A DNA stretch of 64,000 bases from Nocardia beijingensis NBRC 16342 (GTDB lineage Bacteria > Actinomycetota > Actinomycetes > Mycobacteriales > Mycobacteriaceae). Made by a program: the position numbers and the translations under genes. Below the pieces are notes generated by a model. That model was not told where the DNA came from. It worked only from the letters and a program-made list of their open reading frames with translations, and did no database searches. Shown here piece by piece: positions 33,931 to 41,873 of this stretch; the first letter of the stretch is position 1, and each line of letters opens with the position of its first letter. The stretch spans positions 241,270 through 305,269 of the forward strand of contig NZ_BDBC01000012.1 in assembly GCF_001612785.1 (NCBI RefSeq), given 5' to 3'.

Positions 33931-35031
33931 GTGCTGGGTTACCACGTACCGGACCCGGACGAGGCGATGCTGGTCAGCGGCGGCAAGAGCCGTGACAACG
34001 CGCCGTTCAAAGTCGTCATCGGACGCGGCGCCTGGGTCGTTCCGCTGTTCCGCAAAGTCCGCTACCTGTCGCTGGCGATGTTCGAATCCGAAATCAAAGA
34101 GCGCTGCGTCACCAAGCAGGCGATCCAGCTCGACGTCCGCGCGGTGATCGCGTTCAAGGTCGCCAACGACACCCAGTCCATCGTGAACGCCGCCCAGCGG
34201 TTCCTCTCCGAGCAGGAGCGGGAGATGTCGGTGCTGACCGGGCGCATCTTCTCCGGGCACCTGCGTTCGATCGTCGGCTCGATGACGGTCGAGGAGATCA
34301 TCCGGGAGCGCCAGAAACTGGCCGACGAAGTGCTCGTCGCGTCGAAGGTCGAGATGAGCAATATCGGCCTGTGGGTGGATTCCTTCCAGATCCAGTCCAT
34401 CGACGACGGCAACCTCGGCTATATCGCCGCGCTCGCCGCGCCGCACAATGCCGCCGTCCAGCGCGACGCGCAGATCGCGCAGTCGCAGGCCGCGCAGGCG
34501 GCGGCGCAGGCCGAGCAGGAATCCCAGCGCAGGCAGGCGGAATATCAGCGCGAGACGGCGATCCTGCGCGCGCAATATCAGCGCGACATCGACAAGGCCA
34601 ACGCGGAGGCGGCGCAGGCAGGCCCGCTCGCCGAGGCGATGGCGCTGCAGGAGGTGCTCACCGCCCAGGCCGAGCAGGCGCGCAAGGAGGCCGAACTGCG
34701 CGAGCAGCAGTTGCAGGCCGAGGTCGTCAAACCGGCTCAGGCGGAAGCGGATCGGGTGCGCATCCTGGCCGAGGCGGAGGCCGACCGCACCCGCATCCAG
34801 GCCGAGGCGGCGGCCTCGAACAACCGGATCGCGCTGGATCAGTTGTTGATCGAACAACTGCCGGAAATCGTGCGGCAGGCCTCGAACGGGCTGGCGAACG
34901 CGAATCTCACCGTGCTGAACGGACCGGACGGAGTGAGCGAACTGGTGAACGGAATGGTCGGTCAGGGACTGACCGTTTTCAATTCGTTGCAAAAGGCGCT
35001 TTCCTCCGACGACGGCGAAAAGGCGCGTTAA
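33931..35031 (+). CDS. SPFH/flotillin-like protein
   Basis: A 366-residue SPFH (band 7) protein. Residues about 5-170 form the SPFH domain (GRGAWVVPLFRKVRYLSLAM, then TKQAIQLDVRAVIAFKV); about 185-310 is an Ala/Glu/Gln-rich coiled coil typical of flotillins (AQAAAQAEQESQRRQAEYQR and following EAEADR repeats). There is no transmembrane segment, so membrane association would be peripheral, consistent with a bacterial flotillin that organises ordered lipid domains. The GTG at 33931 has GGGAG upstream and follows the NfeD-like gene by 19 bp. Confidence 0.88.
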   Translation: MLGYHVPDPDEAMLVSGGKSRDNAPFKVVIGRGAWVVPLFRKVRYLSLAMFESEIKERCVTKQAIQLDVRAVIAFKVANDTQSIVNAAQRFLSEQEREMSVLTGRIFSGHLRSIVGSMTVEEIIRERQKLADEVLVASKVEMSNIGLWVDSFQIQSIDDGNLGYIAALAAPHNAAVQRDAQIAQSQAAQAAAQAEQESQRRQAEYQRETAILRAQYQRDIDKANAEAAQAGPLAEAMALQEVLTAQAEQARKEAELREQQLQAEVVKPAQAEADRVRILAEAEADRTRIQAEAAASNNRIALDQLLIEQLPEIVRQASNGLANANLTVLNGPDGVSELVNGMVGQGLTVFNSLQKALSSDDGEKAR

Positions 35032-35069
35032 AGTTGCCCAGTAGCGACGGCGACGAGGAGCGGGTGTTG

Positions 35070-35465
35070 GTGTCCATCGGGAAATTGGTGTCGTTCGACA
35101 GCTCTCGGGGATTCGGATTCATTCGGCCGGAGGACGGTGGACCCGATGTGTTCGTCCACGTCAACGACATCGGCCTGGACGAGGACGAGTTGCGGCAGGG
35201 ACGGGTGTTCGAGTTCGAGGTGACCGAAGGGGATCGCGGCCCCAAGGCGGTGAATCTGAGTGCGGTCGGCGGGTCGTCGGCGCCCCCGGCGCGGCACAAG
35301 GGGAAGGACAAGCCGGGTTCGGGACAGCTCACCGTCGCCGAGCACAAACGCCTGATCACCGAGCTGCTCCTGGACGCGAGCCCCGCGCTCACGGCGGGCG
35401 AGATCCTCACCATCCGCGACCGGCTCACCGCGTTCGCCGACCAGCACGGCTGGCTGGAGAACTGA
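35070..35465 (+). CDS. Cold-shock-domain RNA-binding protein
   Basis: A 131-residue protein with an N-terminal cold-shock domain (GKLVSFDSSRGFGFIRPEDG, containing RNP1 RGFGFI, and RNP2 VFVHV) and a helical C-terminal extension of about 60 residues (EHKRLITELLLDASPALTAG). It binds single-stranded RNA or DNA as a chaperone. The extended form is common in actinomycetes. The GTG at 35070 is chosen because GAGGAG lies nine bases upstream; other in-frame GTG/TTG codons are close by. It lies 38 bp after the flotillin gene. Confidence 0.88.
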   Translation: MSIGKLVSFDSSRGFGFIRPEDGGPDVFVHVNDIGLDEDELRQGRVFEFEVTEGDRGPKAVNLSAVGGSSAPPARHKGKDKPGSGQLTVAEHKRLITELLLDASPALTAGEILTIRDRLTAFADQHGWLEN

Positions 35466-35585
35466 CCGGCGAAGTCCACGAACCTGTCGGGGCGGCCGCC
35501 TACGATCGAGTCGAGTCCGCAGACCGATGAGTTCGGTCCGTGCGCTCCGTCGGTATGGGTGAGGATCGACCCCGAGGAGGATCGC

Positions 35586-36671
35586 GTGGATCTACCGGTG
35601 CTGCCACCAGTGCGGCCGATGCTGGCCAAATCCGTGTCCGCGGTGCCCCGCGAGCCCGGTCTGAGTTACGAACCCAAATGGGACGGCTTCCGCTGCATCG
35701 TGTTCCGCGACGGCGGCGAAGTGGAGCTCGGCTCGCGCAACGATCGGCCGCTGACCAGGTATTTTCCCGAGGTCGCCGAGTTGCTGAAGCAGGCGCTGCC
35801 CGACCGCTGCGTGGTGGACGGCGAGATCGTCGTGGTCACCGAACAGGGTCTGGATTTCGACACCTTGCAGAACCGCCTGCATCCGGCCGCGTCGCGGGTC
35901 GCCAAGCTGGCCGCGGAGACGCCGGCCAGTTTCGTGGCCTTCGATCTGCTCGCCCTCGGCGACAAGGATCTGACCGGGGAGCCGTTCGTCGAACGCAGGA
36001 GGCTGCTGGAGACGATCCTGGACACCGCGCTCGCGCGCGTGCACCTGACTCCGCTCACCCACGATCCCGACGTGGCCGAGGACTGGTTCACCCGTTTCGA
36101 AGGCGCCGGGTTCGACGGGGTGATGGTCAAATCCGACGACCTGGCCTATCTCCAGGACAAGCGGGTCATGCTCAAGGTCAAGCACGAGCGCACCGCCGAC
36201 TGCGTGGTGGCGGGTTTCCGCTGGCACAAGGACGGGGCCGGGGTCGGCTCGCTGCTGCTCGGACTCTACGACGACGAGGGCCGCTTGCACCACGTCGGCG
36301 TGGCCAGCAGTTTCACCGCGGCCCGGCGCAAGGAGTTGGTCGAGGAGCTCGCGCCGCTGCGGGAGAACGCGCTCGCCGACCATCCCTGGCGGGATTGGGC
36401 GGATGCCGCGGCGCAGGCGGCGGCGGAGGGCAAGATGCCCGGCGGCGTCAGCCGCTGGACCGGCGGCAAGGACCTGTCCTGGGAGGCGCTGCGCCCGGAG
36501 CTGGTCGCCGAGGTGCGTTACGAGCACGTGCAGTCGGGACGGCTGCGCCACGGCGGCAGGCTGGTGCGCTTCCGCAACGACCGGACGCCGCAGTCGTGCA
36601 CCTACGCGCAGCTGGACGAGGTCGCGCCAGCGGAATTGAGCACGCTGTTCGGCGAAGGCGCGGCGCGATGA
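35586..36671 (+). CDS. ligC: ATP-dependent DNA ligase LigC
   Basis: A 361-residue ATP-dependent DNA ligase with nucleotidyltransferase motif I EPKWDGFR (adenylated Lys31), VDGEIVV, FVAFDLLAL, DGVMVKSDD and motif V MLKVKHERTADC, followed by an OB-fold. The length matches mycobacterial LigC. LigC seals nicks in base-excision repair and backup end-joining. The GTG at 35586 is chosen for GAGGAGG five bases upstream. It overlaps the PrimPol gene by ATGA, the same pairing as Mycobacterium Rv3731/Rv3730c. Confidence 0.93.
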   Translation: MDLPVLPPVRPMLAKSVSAVPREPGLSYEPKWDGFRCIVFRDGGEVELGSRNDRPLTRYFPEVAELLKQALPDRCVVDGEIVVVTEQGLDFDTLQNRLHPAASRVAKLAAETPASFVAFDLLALGDKDLTGEPFVERRRLLETILDTALARVHLTPLTHDPDVAEDWFTRFEGAGFDGVMVKSDDLAYLQDKRVMLKVKHERTADCVVAGFRWHKDGAGVGSLLLGLYDDEGRLHHVGVASSFTAARRKELVEELAPLRENALADHPWRDWADAAAQAAAEGKMPGGVSRWTGGKDLSWEALRPELVAEVRYEHVQSGRLRHGGRLVRFRNDRTPQSCTYAQLDEVAPAELSTLFGEGAAR

Positions 36672-37669
36672 CCGAGTCCGTCGACATCGAGACCGACGGC
36701 CGCACCGTCACGATCAGCAATCCGGGCAAGATCTATTTCACCAAGCGCGGCGAGACGAAACTCGACCTGGTGCGTTATTACCAGGCCGTCGCCGAACCGT
36801 TCCTGAACGTGGTGGGCGGACGACCCCTGCTGCTGGAGCGGTATCCGGACGGGGCATCGGGCAAGTCCTGGTTCCAGAAACGGGTGCCGAAATCCGCGCC
36901 GGACTGGCTGCACACCGTGGAGGTCACCACACCGAACGGCACCACCAGCGACGCTCTCGTCGCGCACGATCTCGCCCACATCCTGTGGGCGGTGAACCAA
37001 GGGTGCCTCGGATTCCACGTCTGGCCCAATCGCGCCGACAACCTGGAGATCTCCGACGAACTGCGCATCGACCTCGATCCGTCGCCGGGGATCACCTTCG
37101 CCGATCTCCGCCACGCCGCGATTCGCGCCAGGGATCTGCTCGCCGAACTCGGCATCGAATCCTGGGTCAAGACCTCCGGCTCGCGCGGATTGCATCTCTA
37201 TTCGGCGCTGGAACCGAAATGGGACGGTTATCAGGTGCGGGCCGCCGCGGTGGCGCTGGCGCGCGAATTGGAGCGCCGGTATCCGGATGACATCACCGCG
37301 CAGTGGTGGAAGGAAGAACGCGGCAACCGGGTCTTCATCGATTTCAATCAGAACGCGCCGCACAAGACCGTTTTCGGCGCCTGGTGCGTGCGGCCGAAAG
37401 TCGGCGCGCAGGTGTCCACGCCGATCAGCTGGGCGGATCTGGATTCGGTGGTGCCCGACGAGCTGACCATCGCGACCGTCCCGGCGCGCTACGCCGCATC
37501 GGGCGACCCGTGGGCCGACCGGGCGCCCCAGTCCATCGCACCGCTGCTGGAGATGTCCGAACGGGATATGGCGGCCGGTCTCATGGACGCGCCGTGGCCC
37601 CCGCAATACCCGAAGATGCCCAACGAACCGCCCAGGGTGCAGCCGAGCCGCGCCAGGAAGACCGAATAG
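36668..37669 (+). CDS. LigD-type primase-polymerase (PrimPol-C / PolD1-like)
   Basis: A 333-residue archaeo-eukaryotic primase-fold polymerase equivalent to the stand-alone polymerase domain of LigD. The catalytic metal motif is IDLDP (Asp135, Asp137), with upstream HDLAHILWAVNQ and LGFHVWPNR and a later SGSRGLHLY segment with the catalytic His. It fills short gaps, preferring ribonucleotides, and works with LigC in excision repair and end-joining. Translational coupling to ligC supports joint action. Confidence 0.93.
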   Translation: MTESVDIETDGRTVTISNPGKIYFTKRGETKLDLVRYYQAVAEPFLNVVGGRPLLLERYPDGASGKSWFQKRVPKSAPDWLHTVEVTTPNGTTSDALVAHDLAHILWAVNQGCLGFHVWPNRADNLEISDELRIDLDPSPGITFADLRHAAIRARDLLAELGIESWVKTSGSRGLHLYSALEPKWDGYQVRAAAVALARELERRYPDDITAQWWKEERGNRVFIDFNQNAPHKTVFGAWCVRPKVGAQVSTPISWADLDSVVPDELTIATVPARYAASGDPWADRAPQSIAPLLEMSERDMAAGLMDAPWPPQYPKMPNEPPRVQPSRARKTE

Positions 37670-37685
37670 CGCGCGCTATTCGGTC
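37660..37685. terminator. 26-bp perfect palindrome across convergent gene ends
   Basis: Arms GACCGAATAGCGC and GCGCTATTCGGTC pair perfectly. The palindrome includes the stop codons of both the PrimPol gene (37667-37669) and the convergent membrane-protein gene (37676-37678). As RNA it folds into a hairpin on either strand and is probably a bidirectional terminator. Confidence 0.7.
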
Positions 37686-38431
37686 CACAGCACCCAGGTG
37701 CCGCTGCGGCCGCTGACCTCGCACACCAGGGCTCGGCCGTCGGCGGTGCGCCCGGTCTTCGCGCCCGAGGCGTCGCACTTCGAACCGGCCTGCTGCACGG
37801 CGGTCGCGACGACGTGCGGACCGGCCCACTGGTAGCCACCGGAGGTGCTCAGACAGATCATGGTGCCGCCGTCGGCGGCGTTGCCGATCTGCCCCAGCTG
37901 CGCCTCGGTGCAGGACGAACCTTTCGTGACCGGTCCCGTCGGTGTCGAGGGGGTGGTCACGGCAGGGCTCGGCGCGGCCGTCGTGGTCGTCACCACGGGA
38001 CGCTCGACGGTCGTGGGAACCGACGCGACGGGCGTCGGCGCGATCACGGCCTGGCGGTTCATCACGCCGGGCAACCAATTGCCGGACAGCAGGACGAACC
38101 CGGCCACCGCGGTGATCTCGGCGACGCCGAGCAGCAGCGCGAACATCGCCATGACCCGGCCGCGCGGATGGCTGAAGGCGATGAAGCCGAACACGATGGC
38201 GACCGGGAACAGTCCCAGCAGCGCCGCCACCAGCGCGACGATCGCGTACGGATTGACGATCGGCGGGATCTCCACCCGTAGTCGCCCGGTCCTGCGGCGG
38301 CTCGGCGGCTGTTCGGGCCAGCGCTCGTCCTCGTCGTCCGCCCAGTGGTCGTCGGGCTCCGGCTCCGGCCAGCGATCCGCAGGCTGCGCTTGCGGCCAGC
38401 GATCGGTATCACGCCGTTCTGCCCGTGTCAT
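37676..38431 (-). CDS. Membrane protein with DUF4190-like helices and exported C-domain
   Basis: A 251-residue protein. An acidic, Trp- and Pro-rich cytoplasmic N-terminus (to about 55) leads to two transmembrane helices at about 60-82 (PYAIVALVAALLGLFPVAIV) and 92-117 (VMAMFALLLGVAEITAVAGF). A Thr/Pro linker (about 130-165) and a small outer domain with three Cys (SSCTEAQLG, TMICLSTSG, SKCDASG) follow. The pattern occurs in Nocardia and Mycobacterium proteins of unknown role. GAGAGGGAC lies before the ATG. Confidence 0.78.
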   Translation of the reverse strand: MTRAERRDTDRWPQAQPADRWPEPEPDDHWADDEDERWPEQPPSRRRTGRLRVEIPPIVNPYAIVALVAALLGLFPVAIVFGFIAFSHPRGRVMAMFALLLGVAEITAVAGFVLLSGNWLPGVMNRQAVIAPTPVASVPTTVERPVVTTTTAAPSPAVTTPSTPTGPVTKGSSCTEAQLGQIGNAADGGTMICLSTSGGYQWAGPHVVATAVQQAGSKCDASGAKTGRTADGRALVCEVSGRSGTWVLWTE

Positions 38432-38737
38432 TCAGGTCCCTCTCCACACCAACACACCGCGCAGGAACCTCGGACTGCCCGGACCCGCCCCGATATACCG
38501 ACACAGAATAGGGTGCGCGCGGGGAAAAGTTGATTCGAAGTGACCAATCTTTGTGATCGGGCCGTAATAACCATGGTGCCGCAACTCGCGCGAATGTATT
38601 AGCCGGGGCCATGCTGGTCGACCGGCCACCGGCCTGACCGCAACCTTCCGAGGAAGATTCGTGGCGGATAAGACGACGTCGACCGGGCGGGCTACCCCGC
38701 GGTGGCGCGGCGGGGCCGAGGATTTGCCGGCTCGGGG
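38432..38737. other. Intergenic region, no gene recognised
   Basis: These 306 bp lie upstream of the membrane-protein gene and after the TetR stop, both on the minus strand. A moderately AT-rich stretch at about 38525-38600 is the likely promoter area. No convincing open frame or hairpin was found. Confidence 0.45.
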
Positions 38738-39400
38738 TCACTGACTGCGGTCGACCTTGGGCAGCGATTCGGTGACCAGCGTCAGCAACATGTCGCACAA
38801 CAGTTCGTGCACCTGCGCGCGGGTGAGCGTGCCGCGGGTGATCCATTCCCGGCCCGCGACCTTGACCAGCCCACCGTAGGCGCGCACCATCGCGCGCAGT
38901 TCGGCGTCGTGCGCCGAATCGGCGAGGCCGACCATCAGCAGCAGGCGCTCGGCCGCCGCGTCGTCGGCGGCATCGAGGATCTGCTGCACTTCCGGATCGT
39001 CGCCGACGCCCTCGTGGCTGGTCACCTTCACCCAGGTGCTGCCGTGCTCGGCGATGGTGTCCAGCAGCCAGCGCACACTGGCGTCGACTCGCTCCCGCCA
39101 GCTGCCGGTGGGCACCACCATGTTGTCGAGTTTGGGCAAGGTCACCATGCGCCGGACCACCGCGAGGTAGAGGTCGCGCTTGTTGCCGAAATAGTGGTTG
39201 ATCAGACCGCGCGCGACGCCTGCGCGCTGCGCCAGTTCGGCGGTGGAGACGGCCGCGTAGGGGCGCTCACCGAACATCTCGATCGCGCAGGCGAGAATCT
39301 GCGCGCGCCGCTCGTCGGGTTCGAGTCTGCGGCGGCGCGGTAGCGCCGGGTCGGCGCCACCGTCCGCGGCCGCACTCCTGGTGTCAGAGAGACCGGGCAA
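38738..39400 (-). CDS. TetR-family regulator (fatty-acid type), coupled to acyl-CoA dehydrogenase
   Basis: A 220-residue TetR protein with the HTH at about 35-80 (RAQILACAIEMFGERPYAAV, then ELAQRAGVARGLINHYFGNK). The TTG at 39400 is the probable start: AAGGAT lies 4 nt upstream and no ATG or GTG follows before the HTH. It overlaps the end of the acyl-CoA dehydrogenase gene by 17 bp, so the two are coupled, suggesting control of that enzyme or of a fatty-acid regulon. Confidence 0.85.
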   Translation of the reverse strand: MPGLSDTRSAAADGGADPALPRRRRLEPDERRAQILACAIEMFGERPYAAVSTAELAQRAGVARGLINHYFGNKRDLYLAVVRRMVTLPKLDNMVVPTGSWRERVDASVRWLLDTIAEHGSTWVKVTSHEGVGDDPEVQQILDAADDAAAERLLLMVGLADSAHDAELRAMVRAYGGLVKVAGREWITRGTLTRAQVHELLCDMLLTLVTESLPKVDRSQ

Positions 39401-40529
39401 TGAGATCCTTCATCACCTCGTTGCTGCCCGCGAGGATGCGCAGGACGCGGGCGCCGGTGTAGAGCTGGGAAATCGGATACTCCGTCATGTAGCCGTAGCC
39501 GCCGAACAGTTGCAGGCAGCGGTCAACCACGATACCGAGCTGATCGGTCAGCCAGTACTTCGACATGGCAGCGCTGGGAATATCGAGTTCGCCGCGCAGG
39601 TGTTTGCCGATGCAGTCGTCGAGGAAGGTGCGCGAGACCTTGGTGATGGTCGCGCACTCGGCGAGTTCGAACTTGGTGTTCTGCATCGCGAACAGCGGTT
39701 TGCCGAACGCTTCGCGGCCCTTGGTGTAGTCGACGGTGAGCTGCACCGCCTTCTCCATCATCGCGACCGCGATGATGGCGGTGACCAAGCGCTCCTGCGC
39801 GAGCATCTGCATCATCTGATAGAAGCCCTGGCCCTCGGCGGCGCCGAGCAGGTTGGACGCGGGCACCCGCAGGCCGTCGAAGAACAATTCGGCGGTGTCC
39901 TGGGCCTTGCCGCCGATCTTGTTCAGGATGCGCCCGCGCTTGAAGCCGGGGGTGTCGTCGCCGACTTCGGCGAAGATCAGCGAGACACCGGCCGCGCCCT
40001 TGGTCGGGTCGGTCTTGGCGGCGATGATGATGCCATCGCAGAGCCAGCCGTTGGTGATGAAGATCTTCGAGCCGGTGATGACGTACTCGTCGCCCTCCCG
40101 TACCGCGCGGGTCTTGATGTTCTGCAGGTCCGACCCGGTGCCCGGCTCGGTCATGCCGATGGACAGCACGATCTCACCGCTCGCGGCCTTGGGCAGCACG
40201 CGCCGCTTGAGCTCTTCGGAGCCGAACTCGTACAGGTACGGCGCGATGATCGAGCTGTGCACGGGGATGCCCATCGATCCGTCCCCGGCGCGGGCCTGCT
40301 CCTCGATGATCGCGGCCTCGTGCGCGAAGGTGCCGCCGCCACCGCCGTATTCGGCGGGAATCGCCGGGCACAGCAGGCCGAGTTCACCGGCCCGGTTGTA
40401 CAGCGCGCGGTCGGGGTGCCCTTGGGCGACGAATTTCTCCTCATGGGGCACGACCTCCTTCTCGAAGAAGGTCTTCGCCAGGTCTCGTACCGCCTCGACC
40501 TCGTCGTCACTCCATGCCGCGCGCGCCAT
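39384..40529 (-). CDS. Acyl-CoA dehydrogenase (long-chain/isovaleryl-like)
   Basis: A 381-residue FAD-dependent acyl-CoA dehydrogenase with LSIGMTEPGTGSDLQNIKT and ITGSKIFITNG (flavin- and substrate-binding) and the C-terminal LQLFGGYGYMTEYPISQLY. The usual medium-chain catalytic Glu position reads YTGARV (no Glu), whereas AQERLV in the helix near residue 245 carries the Glu used by long-chain and isovaleryl-type enzymes. It therefore most resembles the LCAD/FadE class of beta-oxidation. AAAGGAT lies six bases before the ATG at 40529. Confidence 0.92.
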   Translation of the reverse strand: MARAAWSDDEVEAVRDLAKTFFEKEVVPHEEKFVAQGHPDRALYNRAGELGLLCPAIPAEYGGGGGTFAHEAAIIEEQARAGDGSMGIPVHSSIIAPYLYEFGSEELKRRVLPKAASGEIVLSIGMTEPGTGSDLQNIKTRAVREGDEYVITGSKIFITNGWLCDGIIIAAKTDPTKGAAGVSLIFAEVGDDTPGFKRGRILNKIGGKAQDTAELFFDGLRVPASNLLGAAEGQGFYQMMQMLAQERLVTAIIAVAMMEKAVQLTVDYTKGREAFGKPLFAMQNTKFELAECATITKVSRTFLDDCIGKHLRGELDIPSAAMSKYWLTDQLGIVVDRCLQLFGGYGYMTEYPISQLYTGARVLRILAGSNEVMKDLIARSL

Positions 40530-40857
40530 CGCTCGATCCTTTGCTAGCTCCGGTCCGGCCCCGTCGCCGGTTCCGCCCCAGATTCCCGAACTATTGGCGA
40601 GTTGTCAACAAGGGGCGCGCGCCCGCTCACCCCTCCCGGTGACCAGGCCCGGCCGGACGCGGCGGCGGGCGGTCCGGCGGCCGACCGGAAGCACCGCCGT
40701 CCATACGGCGCCACCGGCGGTGAGCTGCGCCATATTCGGGCGTTTCACCTTTCCCTCCAGGGGTCAATCCTTCGTAGTGTCCGTATCGGAATCACCGACG
40801 TCGGGCACGACGGCGACGTGTCATCGGAGCGGTAGCGGCAGCGAATGAGGTAACGAC
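40530..40857. other. Intergenic region between divergent genes
   Basis: This 328-bp promoter region serves the acyl-CoA dehydrogenase (minus) and the alpha/beta hydrolase (plus). No credible gene was found. GAGG near 40850 is the hydrolase ribosome site. No clear palindrome for the downstream TetR was seen. Confidence 0.45.
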
Positions 40858-41790
40858 ATGACCGAATTGCTCGACACCACCGAAACGCCCCGGCCGGACC
40901 GCACCTGGACGGTCGACCGCGACGGCGCCGAACTCGCCGTCTTCGAATGGGGTGATGCCGCCGGGGAGCCCCTGGTACTGGTGCACGGCCTGACCGACAC
41001 CCATCGGGTGTGGTCGACGGTCGCGGCCCTGCTGGCCGACGGCTTCCGGGTCATCACCTATGACGTACGCGGCCATGGCGATTCGGCCGTTCCCACCACA
41101 CCGTCGCAGTATCGCCTCGGCACGCTGGCGGAGGACTTCTTCGCGGTGATCGACACCGCCAGCCCGCACCGGCCGGTGCACGCGTGCGGTCACGGCTGGG
41201 GCGCGGTGCAGCTGTGGGAAGCGGTCTGCCACGAGCGGGCCAACACCCGCGTCGCCTCGTTCACCGCGATCGCCGGTCCCAACCTCGATCATCTCGGTCT
41301 GTGGTTGCGCGCGCTGGCACCCCACGCGGGCCGTGAGCTGCGCGACCTCGGCTGGTGGGTGCACGGCGCGCGCTGGGCGCTGACGCCAGGTCCGATCGCC
41401 CGCAGACTCTGTCCGCCCCGCGTGCGCGCCCTGCTCGTGGACCGGCTCGGCGGGGTGACACCGCTGCCCGCGCGGATCGCGCCCACCTGGCGCGGCGATC
41501 TGCTCGCAGGCGCGCGCATCGCGCAGGCGAATCTGCTGCATCATCTGGGCAAGCCGCGGGTGCGGCGGACAGCGGTTCCGGTTCAGCTGCTGGTCGACAC
41601 CACCGATCCATTCGTCCCGGCCGCCGTCTACGACGCTTCCGCGCGCTGGGTCGACAAGCTGTGGCGCTGCGCCGTCCCGGCGGATCACTGGTTGCCGATC
41701 ACCGAGCCCTTGTTGGTCGCGGAGGCGATCGCCAACTTCGTCGACGATCTGCGCGCCGATCGCGCCGCGATCACCCCGCGCAGCAACTGA
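40858..41790 (+). CDS. Epoxide-hydrolase-like alpha/beta hydrolase lacking the nucleophile
   Basis: A 310-residue alpha/beta-hydrolase resembling the N-terminal domain of mycobacterial EphD: LVLVHGLTDTHRVW, VITYDVRGHGDSAVP, LAEDFFAVID and FTAIAGPNLDHLG. The nucleophile elbow is GHGWG at 111-115, so the Asp (epoxide hydrolase, GHDWG) or Ser (esterase) at position 113 is Gly. The His of ADHWLPI near the C-terminus and the Asp of VDTTDPF are present. A hydrolase without a nucleophile may be inactive or act as a cofactor-free dioxygenase, lyase or binding protein. It is followed 83 bp later by an unusual SDR. Confidence 0.82.
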   Translation: MTELLDTTETPRPDRTWTVDRDGAELAVFEWGDAAGEPLVLVHGLTDTHRVWSTVAALLADGFRVITYDVRGHGDSAVPTTPSQYRLGTLAEDFFAVIDTASPHRPVHACGHGWGAVQLWEAVCHERANTRVASFTAIAGPNLDHLGLWLRALAPHAGRELRDLGWWVHGARWALTPGPIARRLCPPRVRALLVDRLGGVTPLPARIAPTWRGDLLAGARIAQANLLHHLGKPRVRRTAVPVQLLVDTTDPFVPAAVYDASARWVDKLWRCAVPADHWLPITEPLLVAEAIANFVDDLRADRAAITPRSN

Positions 41791-41873
41791 GCGCGGCGTA
41801 CCGGCCGGGGCGCGGGCAGCCAGGTGGGCGGGTTTGCGACAATGGGCCGGTCGTCTGCCCAGCTCGATGAAGG

